NCBI GenBank assembly: GCA_947396885.1
Contig: OX377206.1
Span: 22,005,114-22,069,113 of the forward strand
Length of the DNA: 64,000 bases
Direction of reading: 5' to 3'
Source: Heligmosomoides polygyrus polygyrus
Taxonomy: Eukaryota; Nematoda; Chromadorea; Rhabditida; Heligmosomidae
The notes beneath the pieces are model-generated. The model was not told the origin of the DNA. It saw only the letters and a list, made by a program, of their open reading frames with translations, and did not search any database. The position numbers and the translations under genes were made by a program. Below are positions 10,268 to 21,368 of this stretch, one piece after another (within the stretch, counting starts at the first letter, position 1; each line of letters begins with the position of its first letter).

Positions 10268-10750
10268 AGGTTCTTTTGTGAGCTCTTCTCATTTCAGCTC
10301 TTACAGTACCCTCCATATTGCTTACCTTCAACACCGCCAAAGCACAATAATGAGCGAAGAGGTTCCACCAAGGAAACATTTCACGAGCAAAGTGCTGAAC
10401 AGTTTATGATCTGATGATGGTCTGCCATTTTTCCAAGTTGACTGCAGTTGAGCTGAAACAACTGGTTTCAATTTTTGCTTTAGGTCGGTAATCCTTCCTG
10501 TCTATTTCAGTGTGTTCCTCTGCCGTCGAGGTTTTTAGGTGGAATCTTTATTACTGGCCTGACGTTTCGACGCTGGCGTTTTAGGGGACTAAAAGTGGCT
10601 CGAGGCTTTAGGCTGATGTTTTATCCGGCCAAGCGCTCCACACGCGCTAAATTTCTAATCTACAGTTGAAAGCACACTCCGAAAACCCTGAAATATCAAG
10701 CAACTTGCGCCGTGTTCCACCGCTGTTGTGCAGCGATTGCGCTACCACCC
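10268..10750. other. Unassigned spacer
   Basis: No motif, RNA gene or element end recognised between the LINE tail and the first MITE. Confidence 0.35.
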
Positions 10751-10753
10751 TAA

Positions 10754-11089
10754 GGCCGGGGGCATACTTCCATCGCTGCGATGCCATCGCGGCGCTCAGT
10801 TCATGGCCATTCCGCCGCACGCGGTCGAATAGTCAAAGGAAACTTCGCCGCGGCCGCCGCAACAGTGACGGTCGGCATGCGCGATGGCTTCCCGCGCCCA
10901 TCGCGGGCATGGCATACTTTTTCGCGCCGCGCGCGGTGTTTAGCGTTGTTCCTGGACGGATCGCCGTCGCGCTCCCTTGCAAAGCGATGGGCGATGCGAC
11001 CAGCACAGAGAAATTCAAATTCTTTCGCGTCGCTCTGCAAAACTCATCGCCGCGATTCCATCGCGGCGACGGGAAGTATGCACGAGGCC
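10754..11089. mobile_element. Harbinger-like MITE M1
   Basis: The inverted ends are GGCCGGGGGCATACTTCC and GGGAAGTATGCACGAGGCC, with further inner inverted GCGATGCCATCGCGGCG blocks. It is flanked by TAA at 10751-10753 and 11090-11092, matching the 3-bp TWA duplication of PIF/Harbinger elements. The interior is very GC-rich with no transposase; the open frames in it (10666-11183, both strands) reflect GC content only. At 336 bp it is MITE-sized. Confidence 0.75.
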
Positions 11090-11092
11090 TAA

Positions 11093-11138
11093 GGCCTATG
11101 CTATACTTCAGCGACGTTGCCGAAGTATAACACAGACC
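11093..11138. mobile_element. 46-bp minimal MITE M2 (TIRs only)
   Basis: GGCCTATGCTATACTTCAGC and its inverse GCCGAAGTATAACACAGACC abut with almost no interior. The flanks are TAA at 11090-11092 (shared with M1) and TAA at 11139-11141. It looks like a deletion derivative of the same family. Confidence 0.65.
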
Positions 11139-11207
11139 TAAGTCAGTCAGTAACGAGCAGCTCGTCATCCCAGAGCGGTGCAAAGGGGAGAAGACCGCTT
11201 GTTATGG

Positions 11208-11456
11208 CTAAATACTCGTTTTGGTTGTTGATTTTTGCTTGAAATCTAGAAATGCTTCGAACGTTTTTCTAGACGGAATCACTGTCTCGAACGCCAACAC
11301 CCTACACTCGATATCGAAGTCGTTGCTTCCCATGCTCCTCCACTCTATGCTTACCAGCGGCGTTAAGACGTTGCAACGTCGTTTAGAGGTTAGGTGTTCT
11401 TTGATGCGAACTCCTAGTGGTCTCTGGGTTACCCCAGTATAGATGCTATTGCACAC
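11208..11456 (-). pseudogene. Penelope-like element GIY-YIG domain fragment
   Basis: The 82-residue minus frame reads SIYTGVTQRPLGVRIKEHL near its start (the GIY-YIG core, with the Arg of VRIKEH) and SRKTFEAFLDF near its end. This is the layout of the C-terminal endonuclease of Penelope-like retroelements, which nicks the target. The usual initial Tyr-Ile-Gly is altered to Tyr-Thr-Gly. I found no Penelope reverse transcriptase in the flank (11457-12930), so this is a 3' remnant. Confidence 0.7.
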
Positions 11457-12930
11457 CTTACACTTAATCTCCTAGATTGGCCCATTTTACAGATTCTCCA
11501 GCCCTAGTATTTGAGCAAACGATGTAATTCTCTGATGTGCACTGTCTGTCATAGAGTCGATTCCTCACAAGATTTCAGAGTTTCTGCCCACTGTGCATCT
11601 TTTTAGATGACTAAAAAATGTCCGAATGGATGTTATGTCTTTTTATACACTCCATTCGCTTGCTTCCGTTTTTCTTCCGCCACGGTAGTTCTTTCCTGGG
11701 TAGTTTTTGTTATGGAGATTCAGTCAAAATGGTATGTCCTCCTAGTTTGTTTTAACTCTATATTATTGAGCCTCCACACTTAAGGTTTGGCACCCATAGC
11801 ATCGTCTCTCAGGCAGAGTGGTACAACTCCTTGTGCACTAGAGCACTTCCATCCTATGACCTCAACTTCGTCATATTTTGCTGTTAGTTGTTGCGGTTGG
11901 GTCTTAATGAAATCCAATGACGTTTGCGAATGCATGACCTGTTCTCGCTGCTCCAAGAGGTTCAAATCGCAGTCAATGTGGACCAGCTTGCGGACTCGCA
12001 TGAGAAACAACGTATCCTATCGCGGATTACGCGATTTTTCTAGTAAAAATACGACAAATCCAAAAAATACGACAATCTTTCACGTCCTTCAATGAGGTAT
12101 TCCTTCTTGCACGCGGTCGGTCCTCAACCGCCTGAAATCTAACATTGTAGGCGGCTCTGGCTCGACATTCTGCGGAGGTTCTCTGTTAAAATAGAAAGGT
12201 CAGAGAACATTTTTCAATAATTTCGAAAAAGCAATATTTTTCAAGCTGGGATGTTTTGCCGCATTGTGTGCTGACGACAAAAAAGAACGTGAATGTGAGC
12301 AGCATAAAGTACGATCACACTTTCAAAATTCAATGAAATCACTTTTCGAAACCAAACTAAGTATTTTTTGGAACACCCACTTCACTCTAGAACAACAGCC
12401 ATGAAGCCAGTCATCATTCTTCAAAAAAAAAACTGACAGATCCTTATTTTGTGGTTGTTGGTTGTTATCGATCGAAAACAAAGTTTCCAGTCTTCCAAAC
12501 ACTGCCGGATTTAGTTTTTTAGACGCATTCGCAAGCACATGGTAACAAGTAAATGTATTTTTGAGTGAAAACAGAACGAATGGTCATTAAATGTTGTGTA
12601 TGCTCGGAACGAGCACACATAAACAGATTTCCCTCCGTCCAATTTAATCATATCGCCGCTAAACTTATACAGCTGCTGCTCACAGCGTGATTTTGTCCAG
12701 GTTGTGATTCAATTTTACAGAGTTGAATATGTGAGAAGGCAGCGTCGAAAATATTTTCTGCTTGTTGATGACGTTTGCCTTCAGTTTCTAGACAATGGCC
12801 ATCCAACTAGCTGTACCACAAGCACTGAATTCAAATGTCGCATAGATACAATTACAGAACACAGATCTTGAGATGCGAAGATCTTTCGTTCACAACTATT
12901 ACTATTACTATTTTATTTAAGGCAATAACA
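11457..12930. other. Unassigned spacer
   Basis: Short open frames (11780-12010 minus, 11787-12095 plus, 12323-12538 minus) overlap each other and show no recognisable domain. I cannot exclude that the first is a decayed upstream part of the Penelope remnant. Confidence 0.3.
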
Positions 12931-12934
12931 AAGC

Positions 12935-13235
12935 AACAAAAATTTGTTACTTCACAACTACAAAGTCAAATCAATTGAGATAATCTCCATTTTGTTCCAC
13001 TACACTTTTCCAAAGACTGGGTATTGTTCGAACTACTCTCGCGTAAAAGACTGCAGTTCTGGAGTTCAGACCATGCTGAATCCAATTTTTGAGGTCTTCA
13101 TCCGTTTAAAAATATTTCTTTTCAATTTCTTGCTTGAGAGCACGGAAGGGATGGTAGTCGGTAGGGGCGAGGTTAGGGCTATACGGTGGATGTGGCATTA
13201 GCTCTCAGCCCAGCTCCTTTATTCTTTCTCTTGTG
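12935..13235 (-). mobile_element. mariner fragment, 3' part (subfamily of C)
   Basis: Read on the minus strand, this is close to the last 300 bp of mariner C (24010-24310). It runs from AGAGAAAGAATAAAG through a PHPPYSP-type block to ACAAAGTCAAATC near the 3' end. It encodes only the third-Asp region and C-terminus of the transposase, in broken frames. I see no TIR at either side, so it is truncated. Confidence 0.8.
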
Positions 13236-14186
13236 AGTTTTTAAACGAGCAAAAAAACATGACAACTCGACGATTGGCTATATAACGAGGAAGGAAGGCA
13301 TGCCATATCCGGAATAAATCTGCTAACTGAGAAGAGCCTGTGATTTGGATTCATGTATACCACCAACCAAATTTTTTTTTAGTATTGCTCACACACTGCA
13401 AACTCTTCATCCCTCTAAACATTGATTCCATTGAGGTCACATCAATGTAAATTTTTGAGAATGTAAAAGTATTACCTTTCTAATTCCTACTCAGCCTAAT
13501 TGCAATTTGACTGCGTTCGAAAGAGTTGTCAGAGGGTAAATGAGAACATTTCATGAAAGTGTTGCACAAAATGGAGCGGTGTTGCAAAAACCAGCCGAGT
13601 TATAGTGTGGTTTGTATGGAATTAATTAAATTCGCACCACTCTCGAGCATCACTCTTGGCACGTCACACCTAAGCGTAGGGATATAGCATTCCGAACTTA
13701 GGCGATGCACTGCTTCTTTCAGTGACCGCCTTTGTTGCTGCTATAACTACAGTTTGGTTGGTCATAACACCGCAGCAGTTTATAAAGTGACGAAGTTTTA
13801 GGATGTTTTTTGTCTTATCATTTTTGCCATCTAACATGTCATCCGGTAAATGTATATGTAGAGAAGTGCATCATATGACTGCGAAGAAGAGAGTGGATGT
13901 CGTCGTGTATCGAAAAGTAACTATGGGGCACAGGTGGACCATTTTCGTTCGACGTACTGTATAACAAAAAGGAGGGGGAAGGGGCTTTTCTCAGACTAAA
14001 CAGGATCTTGAAACCAAATGTGAAAACACAACAAAACCAATCTACATAACACAGTGTGTAAAAAACGGGTGCTGTGTGTACTGACCTGTTTGTTTCTTCT
14101 CTCATCTGATCACTGAGCGTTACCACCTTCGTTTGCGCCGGCTGCTGTCTTTTGGTGAACTAATCTCACCCGTTTAGAAGCCAGCT
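13236..14186. other. Unassigned spacer
   Basis: A 95-residue minus frame (13839-14126) has no recognisable motif. I see nothing else. Confidence 0.3.
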
Positions 14187-14189
14187 TAA

Positions 14190-14500
14190 GGCCAGTGTTA
14201 TACTCACGCGGAAGCATCCGCGGAACGTCCGCGGACTAAGGCCCCGTTTATACTTCGTCGCGGCGCAACGCGATGGCCACACAATCGATCGCGTCGCATA
14301 ATCAATATGACCACTATGTGTGGCGTCGCGTCGCGCCGCGACGAAGTATAAACGGTGCCTAAGGGTGCACCGCGGACGGCGGTGCACCCTTAGGCACCGT
14401 TTATACTTCGTCGCACGGGGCGCGGCGATTGGCCAGGTGAGGGATCTCGGCGCGATTCCCGCCCTTCCGTGGATGCTCCAGCGGGAGTATAACTCAGGCC
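14190..14500. mobile_element. Nested Harbinger-like MITEs M3/M4
   Basis: The outer ends are GGCCAGTGTTATACTCACGC and the inverse GGGAGTATAACTCAGGCC, flanked by TAA (14187-14189 and 14501-14503). Inside, a 120-bp copy (14240-14359) with GTTTATACTTCGTCGCGGCG ends is flanked by TAA (14237-14239 and 14360-14362). Its right end is then repeated in inverse, making a perfect 36-bp-arm palindrome at 14338-14414. It is the same family as M1 and M2 and has no coding capacity. Confidence 0.75.
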
Positions 14501-14679
14501 TAACGCATTACAATTCAGCGAGCATGATCTACGCGGTTCTAGAAGTGCTCCTGAAATCATTGTACAAGTCGATGCTGCTCTGTGTAGTTGGATAGATATG
14601 ACGCTCTGCCATACCTACCTACCGAACTCTGCACCAAACGTTTATTTTTAAAATATGAAAATGTGGTGAACGTTACAAT

Positions 14680-15012
14680 GAATGTGCGGATCATTACGTA
14701 GGGAAAACGGGGAAACGCCTATGTATCCGAATCAAGCAGAATTTGGATTACCTTAGAAAAGCAACATCTTGACTCCTTGTGGAGAACATAGAGTTCGGTG
14801 CCGCGCAGGCGCGATGCTGCAGGCGTCGATTTTAGCGCGAGAGAGCGACATGTATATCTGCTTGCAGGACTTTGGAAGCGCTTTGGATCGCAGCTATGTA
14901 AATGCCCCCAGGTCAACCGGAACGGAAGAGTGCCTAGCGGTAACCCAAGAACTTCGTCGTCGGCACCCTTCGTCAAGCTCTGTGGGTTTTGATCTACGTG
15001 TTCAGCGAAAGA
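14680..15012 (+). pseudogene. Penelope-like element GIY-YIG domain, frameshifted
   Basis: Across plus-strand frames I read YVGKTGKRLCIRIKQNLDYL (the GIY-YIG core, about 14693-14750), then GEHR, RTLEALWIAA (about 14858), CPQVNRNG (about 14905), LAVTQEL (about 14935) and LCGFDL (about 14980). That is the conserved order at the C-terminus of Penelope-like retroelement proteins. At least two frameshifts break it. No reverse transcriptase lies upstream, since the sequence before it is the MITE nest. It differs clearly from the remnant at 11208-11456. Confidence 0.75.
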
Positions 15013-15456
15013 TTTGTTAAATTCTAAATAAATAAAACAATGTTGCATAATGTAAAGATACAAAAAGGTTCGTTTCGCCACAATCTTCAGCCGAACCTTT
15101 GTGTTATGCTCCTCCCGTAGCTCTTCGATGAAGAAGAGGGGCATATTTTAAGATATCTTTAGAATCTGTCTGCATGCGAAGAGAGGGGAAAGTGAAAAGG
15201 GAAGGAAGATCAGATGAAGGAAAGGCGCGAAAGAAAGAATATGAAAACATAAAGAACTAGACACTATTAGAGAAACATGCTTTCAAAGGTGAAGATAAAA
15301 CAGTAGAAAACAAGTGAGTTAAATAAACAAAGAGGTATAACTCAAGGAAATAGTGAAATATGTTCATATAAGTTTGAAGTGATTAAGAAAAAGATGTATT
15401 ATTTTAATAATTATTATATAATACTTATTATAATTAATGTAACTATTATAATTATT
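15013..15456. other. Purine-rich then AT-rich spacer
   Basis: 15177-15330 is strongly purine-biased (runs of GAAAGGGAAGGAAG type). 15390-15456 is almost pure AT and holds the TATT target of the LTR element. Nothing coding is seen. Confidence 0.5.
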
Positions 15457-15995
15457 TGTGAAGGATGGGCGAGCCGCGAGGCCTCGCAGTAGTGCTCTTT
15501 GTTGTGTTGTTTAGGTGTTTATAGGTTAATTGTGTTGTTCTGTGTAGTGTTTTGTTGTATTTGTGCACATTATTGCAGTGTGTCTGTATTTTCCCAGCAG
15601 CGGGATCGATCGATCGCCTACCGCCTCGCCTGTGCCCAGCGCCGGCCATTCCGAGACGGCTGGGCGGCGCGTGTCCACTTAGGGGGCCGGCCCTCCCCGC
15701 GCGCAACTCCATATAAAGGGGCCCGGGCGCGCCGGGCTCAGTCTGCACTGGTGTCGAGGTCGCGAGCGGTCGGTCTTGGAGTCTGGTCTGGTGTCAAGGT
15801 CGCGAGCGGTCGGCTCGGAGGATTCTGGTCTCGGTGGTACCTGGCGAGCGGCCGGGTCGGAGAGGAGCGCAGACACAGCAGAGGCGGACGGACCGACCTC
15901 TGCTGGTGCCATAAGAAGCCAATAAATCGATTTCCTGTCCGGTTCAGGCCACAACCCTAGACATCCAGCTCCCGGGTGAAACACCCGGCGTAACA
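15457..15995 (+). repeat. 5' LTR
   Basis: 539 bp, TGT...ACA ends. A TATAAA promoter box lies at 15712-15717 and an AATAAA polyadenylation signal at 15921-15926, so U3-R-U5 can be drawn. By eye it is about 94% identical to the 3' LTR over the first 270 bases, which suggests a moderately old insertion. Confidence 0.9.
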
Positions 15996-16352
15996 TAGGG
16001 GCCGAACCAAAGGGCAGGGGATCGACAACCCCACCGCCTGAAAGCCGCGAGGAGCGGATACTGCGCGAATCCTGCCATAGACTGGGCAGTGTAGCAGGTC
16101 TTGTCGGCCGCTGACCAGAGCGTGTGGCGCGGCGTTTTCGCTGGAGCTCTGGGAGGTTCGCCCTGCGGTTGCGTGTAGAAGCGTAGCGCTGGGGCGTTCT
16201 TGTTGCCGGTTCTCTGGTGTCGGCGCGCATAAGTGGTCACGGTTGACGGGCCGTGCTACAACTGCGTGAAGTCTTTGCTGCAGGATTCGCGAGGGTAGTC
16301 GTGCGCGAATCGTGGCGTACAGTGAAAGTCGACAACGCAGTCAGTCGGTGCT

Positions 16353-16856
16353 TTGCAGATGTCAAGCGCCCCAGACATGACTATGGAGGAGATCGAGAAA
16401 CTCATTCTCGAGGAACCATCCCAGGCCGACCAGATTGCGGCCATGAAGTCGATGATAGAACGCCTTATGGCTAAGGTTGATGACATAAGCAATAAGGGAC
16501 CCGCGCAGGTAAGAGACATGGTCAGCAACGTCTCAACCTCCCTAACCGTGCTGCGGGGAATACCAGCCAAGGTGGTGCAAAGCACCAAGGCAAGGTCTAA
16601 GAGAGGACAGAACCAGCTGCTGGAAAGGATGGGCGAGGAGATCGAGGCCCAGTGTGGGGCGCTCGAGGACCACCTCGGAGGGCTGCAGCAGCTGGGAGCT
16701 GAACTCCGCTCGTTGAAGGCGCTGGCCAAGGAAGTGCGGGATGCACTAGAGCAGCGATTTCCTGCTCGTGACAATCTCGTGGTGCAGCGCGATAGCGCTT
16801 CAGCAGTTCCTCGCAGTACGGGAAGAGGGATGGTCGAGGAGACCAGTATACTGTAG
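16353..16856 (+). pseudogene. gag amino-terminal region of the LTR element
   Basis: The structural protein of the retrotransposon particle. This frame gives a 167-residue product that begins near MSSAPDMTMEEIEKLI. It is rich in charged and helical sequence (MKSMIERLMAKVDDI, LEDHLGGLQQLGAELRSL), consistent with a coiled coil. It stops at 16856, and the capsid part continues in another frame that is already open just upstream of 16859. A frameshift near 16840, mutational or programmed, would join them; I cannot tell which. Confidence 0.6.
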
Positions 16857-16858
16857 AG

Positions 16859-18856
16859 GTGTCACGCTCCGTGTTTCAAGCGGAGCAGAGTAAGAGCACT
16901 GGGGGAGTGCCGGTCCACGATCGGCCGAGTGCGCCCAATTTGGACGATGTGGTCTATCGTGCGGTTTCTCATCCGGGTGCAGCTGCTCAAGGTAAACGTC
17001 TGGAGGAGACGTACATGAGCAATCAAAGATTCGATCAGAATCAGTGTCTGCAAGGAAGGATGAGCAGTTCGCCTCTGCCGACGAGGGCCGTGAACCGGTC
17101 GACGACTAGATCGTGCAGGTCTACAAGTGGGTCTTATAACGCAGGAGAAGCGTTAGGCGCGATATTCGCAGCAATGACCCTACCCGATGTGGAAACGTAC
17201 ATGGATCCTCAGGGAAAGGACTTCAGCGACTTTGTGCTGAAGTTCCGTATGAAGTACGGTAGCATAGGGCTGCGGGACGACATGCTATCGCAGCTGCTGT
17301 TGTCTAAGATGGATGGTTACCCTAAGGCGGTAGCCCTAGCCCTACCGAAGCACGCATGTGAAGGCAGTTTTGAGGATCTGGTAGAAGCGCTCAGGGACAA
17401 GTTGCGAGAGGACGACTCGTCCACGCAGCTGAAGGCCTACCTGGAGTTGAGGCGCCTAAGGAAAACTGGGGACATCAGCACATACTGCGTCGAGCTGGAA
17501 AGGCTTACGCGAAGTGCGTACCCAGACCTGTCGGAAGAAGATCTCTCACGGACCAGAGCCGGAGAGCTGGTGAGCCAGTTAACCAACTGGCCGAAATACC
17601 TCCAGCTCTACACGGCGATGGAGATCGCGCCGAAGGAATTAGCCTACGAGATGGTGAAGGCCATGGCGCAGCGGTGTGAGAGGAGCAAGGCGAGAGCTAT
17701 GCGTGAGGAGATGGAAACTCTCAAGGTCAAGGGCTCCGAAGGACGTGGAAGGTATCATGCTGCCGTGGTGGACCGATCATGAAGTGATCTAGGAGATACG
17801 CTGGGAGGTAGCACAGATACCGAAAGAGCCCAAACGCGTCTTACTGGAGAAAGGAAGTGCTTCAAGTGCAACGAGTTTGGGCATTTGAGGAAAGACTGCG
17901 CACAGCGAAAAGCAGGGCTAGGCAAGGATGAACCCAGAGAGTTGGCTGAACCGCAAAGGGAGCCGAAGATCTTCACGGCCTCACTCAGTAAGTGGAGATG
18001 TGGAGGCACCAAAGTGGATGGTCTCCAGGAAGATCTGGTGGGAACGCAAACCACGGCGCAGGTCCAGTTGTTGGGCATGACGCGTACTCCCCTTTTGGAC
18101 ACTGGCTCGCAGGTAAGCATCATACCACTGCAGATGCTTGTGGGTGCACTGCAGAACGGGTACGACCTTAACGCTGACGTCGAGGAAATAGATCTCGATC
18201 GGAGCAAAGCGGTCTATGATGCTTCAGGCAACCCTATGTCGTTCAAAGGTGCCGTTAAGCTGACGGTACAAGTTGACAAGGGCCCGCGGTATAGGATCGG
18301 CTTATTTGTAATAACCGGAGGCGACGACGTGATCGTGTTGGGCACGAATGCTCTGAAGAAGTTAGGCTGGAGCCTGGCACCAAATGCACAGTTGTCGAGA
18401 GGTCGGGCAGAAGTGTCCAGAGGAAGGAGGCACCAGCGCCAACAAGCGGAAGTTAAGGAAGCTGCGGTACAGCAGCGAAGAACAAAAGCTTCTGAGGTAG
18501 TCGCAGTGGCTAGAAGGATATGCCTTAAGCCGGGAGAGACAAAGGTTGTCTCGCCACATTGTGATGACATGAAGCAAGGTGAAGTGGTGCGGTCTTCTGG
18601 CGAGATCCTTCCGGATACGAAACGTCAGAGTGCTCAACACCAATTCCTGATACCTAAGACGAATTCCTTTGCGGGAGCAAAGATGTTTCGTGAGGGGGAG
18701 GTGGTGAGCCTTGCGATGGCACAGAGATGGCTGAGCGCAAACCACCACCGCATGTCGAGAAGGTGCGCGTTCCAAAGCCTGGTAACCCCATCTGCGGCAG
18801 GCGGACCATTTTTAGTCATCCCTGTCGGGAGAGTGGAGTTCGCCTTGCTAAGCTAA
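16859..18856 (+). pseudogene. gag capsid, zinc knuckle and protease (one in-frame UGA)
   Basis: A single frame runs from 16859 to 18856, interrupted only by TGA at 17780-17782. Capsid-like sequence lies at about 17140-17700 (DFVLKFRMKYG, AYLELRRLRKTGDISTY). The CCHC knuckle CFKCNEFGHLRKDC at 17858-17899 follows the stop and would bind RNA. The protease core LLDTGSQVSIIP, with catalytic Asp at 18098-18100, comes next, and VIVLGTNALKKLG at about 18330 resembles the second half of retropepsins. The TGA sits between capsid and knuckle, a place where some retroelements use read-through, but a plain nonsense mutation is equally possible. Confidence 0.8.
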
Positions 18857-19657
18857 GTCTTGTTCCAGAAGCGGTTTCTCTCCAACAACCTGAGGCGAAG
18901 AGAGCTTCGAGGAAGGCTCGCTTAGGTATTCTGGAAGCCTCAGAGGAAAGCAAGAAAAAGGCTCCTGCAGCTACTCCTATTTCTCAACATCGTGTAGTCC
19001 ACACGCAGCGTAAGAGGGTGATAAAGGTGGAGCTAGTCGGACGACGGATACTGGCTAAGGAGAGCATTCAGCGTCAGCTGTCGAAGGTCAACGACGATGA
19101 GGTCGACTACGTGAAGACAATGGGCGAGGTGCGCGCAGAGCTCACAAGATACCTCAGCGCACTGGAGAGGCGATTGGAAGCTGTGGTATGCTGCTACTAC
19201 TCGGAGATGTTGGAGACTTCAACACACATATCCGCCCCGCCAACTGCCGGAAAATCGACCTACGCTGCAGGCAGACGTCGCTTACTGGACGTCAGGTCGT
19301 AGAGTGCCTGGATAAAGTGAGGCAAAAGATTGGCGATGTCTTTAAGGTGGGAAAGTTCGAAGCTTCCTCGACGGAGCAGAGCTCGACGAAGACGGGGCGA
19401 GTACCGCCCAAGCTTGTCTGTGGTACCGGATCAGGAACGTCCGCGGCGAGAGATTACGTCTGTCGAGCAGCATCCACGCGGTGTGGTCCACGCCCATGGC
19501 GCCCTAGGGAATCCACGAAAAAGGGGACCACCGAGGTCGAGAGAATCACCGCGACGACCATACGCGAGCAGAGGATGGGCCTCAGGGCCGCAGACGCAAT
19601 CTCGAGAGTGATCGTCGGTAGTGCTGAATCGGGACGATCCAGCCTTAAGGGGCGGCA
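18857..19657 (+). other. Degenerate post-protease region
   Basis: Overlapping frames (18727-19302 and 19188-19715) are rich in Arg, Lys and Ser, and I recognise no reverse transcriptase or integrase motif. This is presumably the scar of a pol deletion plus a few hundred bases before the 3' LTR. Confidence 0.5.
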
Positions 19658-20239
19658 TGTGAAGGATGGGTTAGACGCGAGGCCTCGCAGTAGTGCTCTT
19701 TGTTGTGTTATTTAGGTGTTTGTAGGTTAATTGTGTTGTTCTGTGTAATGTTCTGTTGTATTTGTGCACATTATTGCAGTGTATCTGTATTTTCCCAGCA
19801 GCGGGATCGATCGATCCCCTTCCGCCTCGCCTGTGCCCAGCGCCGGCCATTCGGAGACGGCGGGGCGGCGCGTGTCCACTTAGGGGGTCGGCCCTCCCCG
19901 CGCGCAACTCCATATAAAGGGGTCCCGGGCGCGCCGGGCTCAGTCTGCACTGGTGTCGAGGTCGCGAGCGGTCGATCTTGGAGTCTGCACTGGTGTCGAG
20001 GTCGCGAGCGGTCGGTCTTGGAGTCTGGTCTGGTGTCAAGGTCGCGATAGGTCGGCTCGGAGGATTCTGGTCTCGGTGGAACCTGGCGAGCAGCCGGGTC
20101 GGAGAGGAGCGCGGACACAGCAGAGGCGGAAGGACCGACCCCTGCTGGTGCCATAAGAAGCCTAATAAATCGATTTCCTGTCCGGTTCAGGCCACAACCC
20201 TAGACATCCAGCTCCCGGGTGAAACACCCCGGCGTAACA
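19658..20239 (+). repeat. 3' LTR with 43-bp internal duplication
   Basis: 582 bp. It has the same TGT...ACA ends, TATAAA at 19913-19918 and AATAAA at 20164-20169. It is 43 bp longer than the 5' LTR because a block with GTGTCGAGGTCGCGAGCGGT (about 19951-20030) is tandemly repeated once more here. Confidence 0.9.
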
Positions 20240-20243
20240 TATT

Positions 20244-21066
20244 ACAATTACTACTATAATTATCACCAACCTTTAAAATTGAAAGACTTGCCATTTTTGA
20301 CTATCACCGCAGTCTGTAGTTACATATTTGCAAATAAGGAAGTGTGTATCAGTCGGCTGTTATAGATAATGATACCCACACTAATTCTCATCGATAATTT
20401 AACTATAGCAGAACATTTTCTATCATTGAGGAAGGTTATCCGACACATACACACACCAAGTGTTGAAATCAGAGTGCAATAAAACTAACAACAAAGCAAG
20501 GCGGTATCCTTATCACTGTTAAGGTTTTTCTGTCATTAGAGAATTAATTATTAAAACATGTTACACCAATACGCGGTTTCAGCGATTATAAGATTTGGAA
20601 TGCACCTTATTTGGATATGTTTTCATTCACCAAATATATTCCGTAAAAGTTTAGCTAAATTGTCTTTGACTTGATGTTTGAAATAGTGAACTTTTTTGTA
20701 TTCGTTATCTTTAAAGTTTAATCCCATTCACTATTTTTTTAGAATTAAGTCATTTAAGTTGGGTGGCCCAGAGCTAAGCTCATTCACCGACGTCAATTCC
20801 CATCAGCTGGTGAGCGGCGGCCCCCTTCGGCAACCATCAGCACGGTTAGTCGCTCTGTTGTAACTTTGGTATCGTCTACTTTCCTTAGGAATAGTACTTT
20901 GTATGATGAAATGGCGTTTTGGCTGGGAGGGTCAAAGGCTGGAAGAAGACGTTGTATTTGCTTAATATTTGTTTATTGTGCAAATTAATAGTTTTTGGAA
21001 AGATTTGTACGACGTGATAATTTCAGCTACTGCATATTTAACTGCAGATGTTGCTCGCAATCTATA
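20244..21066. other. AT-rich unassigned spacer
   Basis: No open frame of note, RNA gene or element end recognised. Confidence 0.35.
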
Positions 21067-21324
21067 TATTAGGTGGGAAAAAAGTTTCTCCACACTTCGA
21101 AAACGTTTTTACCGTTCTCCTTGTAAACGCACTGGTCAATATTGATTGCTGATTTCGTAATCCTATCACACTTGCCTACCGTTCGCACACGGACATGGGT
21201 CTAGATCCTTCTTGTATCTCGTTATCTATCCAATCTTCCGGAAACAATGCCAGATCTATCTCATGACCATTTCCGGCACGTCATTCCTCATGAATTCATT
21301 AAAGGATCTACACGTCAGTATAGA

Positions 21325-21368
21325 TATGTATATATGTATGTATGTATGTATATGTATATGTATATATG

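Larger units (their letters stand above)
15457..20239 (+). mobile_element. LTR retrotransposon lacking visible RT/integrase
   Basis: Two LTRs (15457-15995 and 19658-20239) start TGTGAAGGATGGG and end GGCGTAACA. TATT flanks both sides (15453-15456 and 20240-20243), a 4-bp target duplication. Between them lie gag, a CCHC zinc knuckle and a retropepsin, then about 0.8 kb of degenerate sequence. I see no reverse-transcriptase YxDD, RNase H or integrase motif, so about 3 kb of pol seems deleted and the copy would need help from another element to move. A purine stretch AAGGGGCGG lies just before the 3' LTR. Ty3/gypsy or Bel/Pao cannot be decided without the polymerase. Confidence 0.9.

Noticed and set aside
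10666..11183. Four overlapping frames of 79-154 codons
   Set aside because: They lie in the GC-rich interior of MITE M1, and stops are rare there because of composition.
15452..16240. Antisense Arg/Pro-rich frames over the 5' LTR
   Set aside because: The same readings recur in the 3' LTR; they are GC-rich LTR sequence, not genes.
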